Below, piece after piece: positions 6,570 to 7,342 of a stretch of 7,342 bases of DNA (the first letter of the stretch is position 1; the number at the start of each line of letters is the position of its first letter). Where the stretch lies: positions 1-7,342 of the forward strand of contig DASRJW010000014.1 of the NCBI GenBank assembly GCA_035649275.1, in the 5' to 3' direction. The notes under the pieces were generated by a model. That model saw only the letters and a program-made list of their open reading frames with translations. It did no database searches and was not told the origin of the DNA. The position numbers and the translations under genes are program-made. The DNA comes from Candidatus Krumholzibacteriia bacterium (GTDB taxonomy: Bacteria > Krumholzibacteriota > Krumholzibacteriia > G020349025).

Positions 6570-7342
6570 TCAGCGCCCGCCCGGGCCGTGGCCCGGCGCG
6601 GGGTGGCGCGTCGCCGCGCCAACGCTTGAGATGTCCCCCTTGCCCTGGACCAGAGTGGAGAACGTGTCGGTCAGCGCCCGGATGGGCGCCAGCGGCGCCG
6701 GGGCGCCATCGTGCTCGCGAGACTCGAACTGCACCCGGTGTCCCGACTCCTGGGCGGCGGCCTGCACATCGGCGCGGAGGAAAGCCAGATTCGGCGCCGC
6801 GGTGAACGGCATCCAGCGCCGCGACCACAGCCATGCCATGAAGCCCGATCGCGCCGGCGGCAGATCGCGCACGAACACATGGGCGCTACAACCGCTCGGC
6901 CGGCGGTAGACGCGGAAGTCGACGACGCCGAGATAGGGCGGACGCTGCTGCTCCGCTTGGATGTCGAACTCGCCGGCCGAGGGCGCCGCCCAGGGCAGGT
7001 CGTCTGGCCAGGGCATGGGCGACGTGATCGCATCACGCGCCAGGAGGGTGCCGCCGAGGACGTCGAGGTGGCCGCGATACGCATCCACAGTGCCCGATTG
7101 GCGCAGGCGGTCGAAACGCAGCAGCGGGATCCCGAGCCGCCGCAGGAGCAATGCGGCTTGGCCGCGGTGCCAGACGGCGCGTACCCAGCGTGCCGTATCC
7201 GGGACGTAATCGGCGAAACGCGAATGGCCCTCGACCATGCGCCGCACCCGCTTCAAGCCACCGGTCATGTAGAGGACGGAGAGATCGTCGGGGATTTCCG
7301 CCCACTGGTGCGATTGGAAGCGCCCGCGTTCGTCGAGACCTT
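6570..7342 (-). CDS. Unrecognised protein, C-terminal 256 residues (5' end off the right edge)
   Basis: The frame is open to the right edge of the window, where it reads GLDERGRFQSHQWAEIPDDL before the internal Met at 7268. No ribosome binding site precedes that ATG and the upstream codons look coding, so the true start is probably outside. I do not recognise the family. What can be seen: a basic, Trp/Arg-rich segment after the Met (LKRVRRMVEGHSRFADYVPD, then ARWVRAVWHRGQAALLLRRLG), a Pro/Trp stretch (SPMPWPDDLPWAAP), then YLGVVDFRVYRRPSGCSAHVFVRDLPPA and an amphipathic SGFMAWLWSRRWMPFTAAP. The last 25 or so residues are Gly/Pro/His-rich and look disordered. No transmembrane segment or signal is visible. 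The order of the YLGVVDFRVY and MAWLWSRRWMPFTAA parts faintly recalls DUF2071-like proteins, but this is too weak to use as a call. It sits 12 bases upstream of the acyl-CoA synthetase and is probably co-transcribed with it. Confidence 0.75.
   Translation of the reverse strand, partial: GLDERGRFQSHQWAEIPDDLSVLYMTGGLKRVRRMVEGHSRFADYVPDTARWVRAVWHRGQAALLLRRLGIPLLRFDRLRQSGTVDAYRGHLDVLGGTLLARDAITSPMPWPDDLPWAAPSAGEFDIQAEQQRPPYLGVVDFRVYRRPSGCSAHVFVRDLPPARSGFMAWLWSRRWMPFTAAPNLAFLRADVQAAAQESGHRVQFESREHDGAPAPLAPIRALTDTFSTLVQGKGDISSVGAATRHPAPGHGPGGR
6581..6596. repeat. Strong GC inverted repeat at the end of the upstream gene, just before the synthetase start
   Basis: CCGGGCC, GT, GGCCCGG is a near-perfect 16-base palindrome, able to form a six-pair stem with a four-base loop. 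It lies inside the coding sequence of the upstream gene, about nine bases before its stop codon, and 12 bases upstream of the ribosome binding site of the synthetase. No U-run follows, so it is not a standard terminator. Confidence 0.6.

Noticed and set aside
4668-6629. A 653-codon plus-strand open frame opposite the synthetase
   Set aside because: The minus strand encodes a full-length enzyme with all catalytic motifs; this frame has none.

Overview
This window is a single run of leftward (minus-strand) genes in DNA that is roughly two-thirds G+C by eye. It looks like a chromosomal piece of an uncultivated bacterium of the Fibrobacteres-Chlorobi-Bacteroidetes type of lineage, for example a high-GC candidate phylum such as Eisenbacteria or a relative. 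The main clue is a 914-residue exported protein ending in a FlgD-like / type IX secretion (T9SS) type A sorting domain. The fused ADP-forming acyl-CoA synthetase and the lipoprotein with tetratricopeptide repeat fit that picture. The lineage is inference. I see no rRNA, tRNA, CRISPR array, transposase or phage gene.

Layout in the direction of transcription, from right to left: (1) 7342-6570, the 3' part of a gene I do not recognise, running off the right edge. (2) 6557-4437, a fused NDP-forming acyl-CoA synthetase (acetate-CoA ligase, ADP-forming type) with its catalytic histidines in place, starting at GTG 12 bases after gene 1. (3) 4397-3378, a membrane-anchored 'toastrack'-type (DUF4097/DUF2154-like) beta-repeat protein, 39 bases after the synthetase. 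(4) A gap of about 270 bases, 3377-3105, with a candidate promoter and three small inverted repeats. (5) 3104-360, the large T9SS-type protein, with calcium-loop motifs, two cysteine clusters and a fibronectin-III-like region. (6) After 175 bases, 184-1, the start of a TPR lipoprotein running off the left edge; it has a clear signal peptide and lipobox.

Genes 1 to 3 are probably one operon, given the spacings of 12 and 39 bases. The T9SS-type protein probably has its own promoter. The synthetase would make ATP from acyl-CoA in the cytoplasm. The toastrack protein and the large exported protein are envelope and surface or secreted products. No functional link between them is proven by the sequence.

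The points most worth a second look are the odd 5' end of the T9SS-type gene (TTG start, 21-base tandem repeat encoding repeated twin-arginine-like motifs), two mutually exclusive hairpins over the ribosome binding site of the toastrack gene, a strong hairpin at the gene 1 / synthetase junction, and the unrecognised gene 1. I found no convincing sign of a wholly new defence or mobile system.
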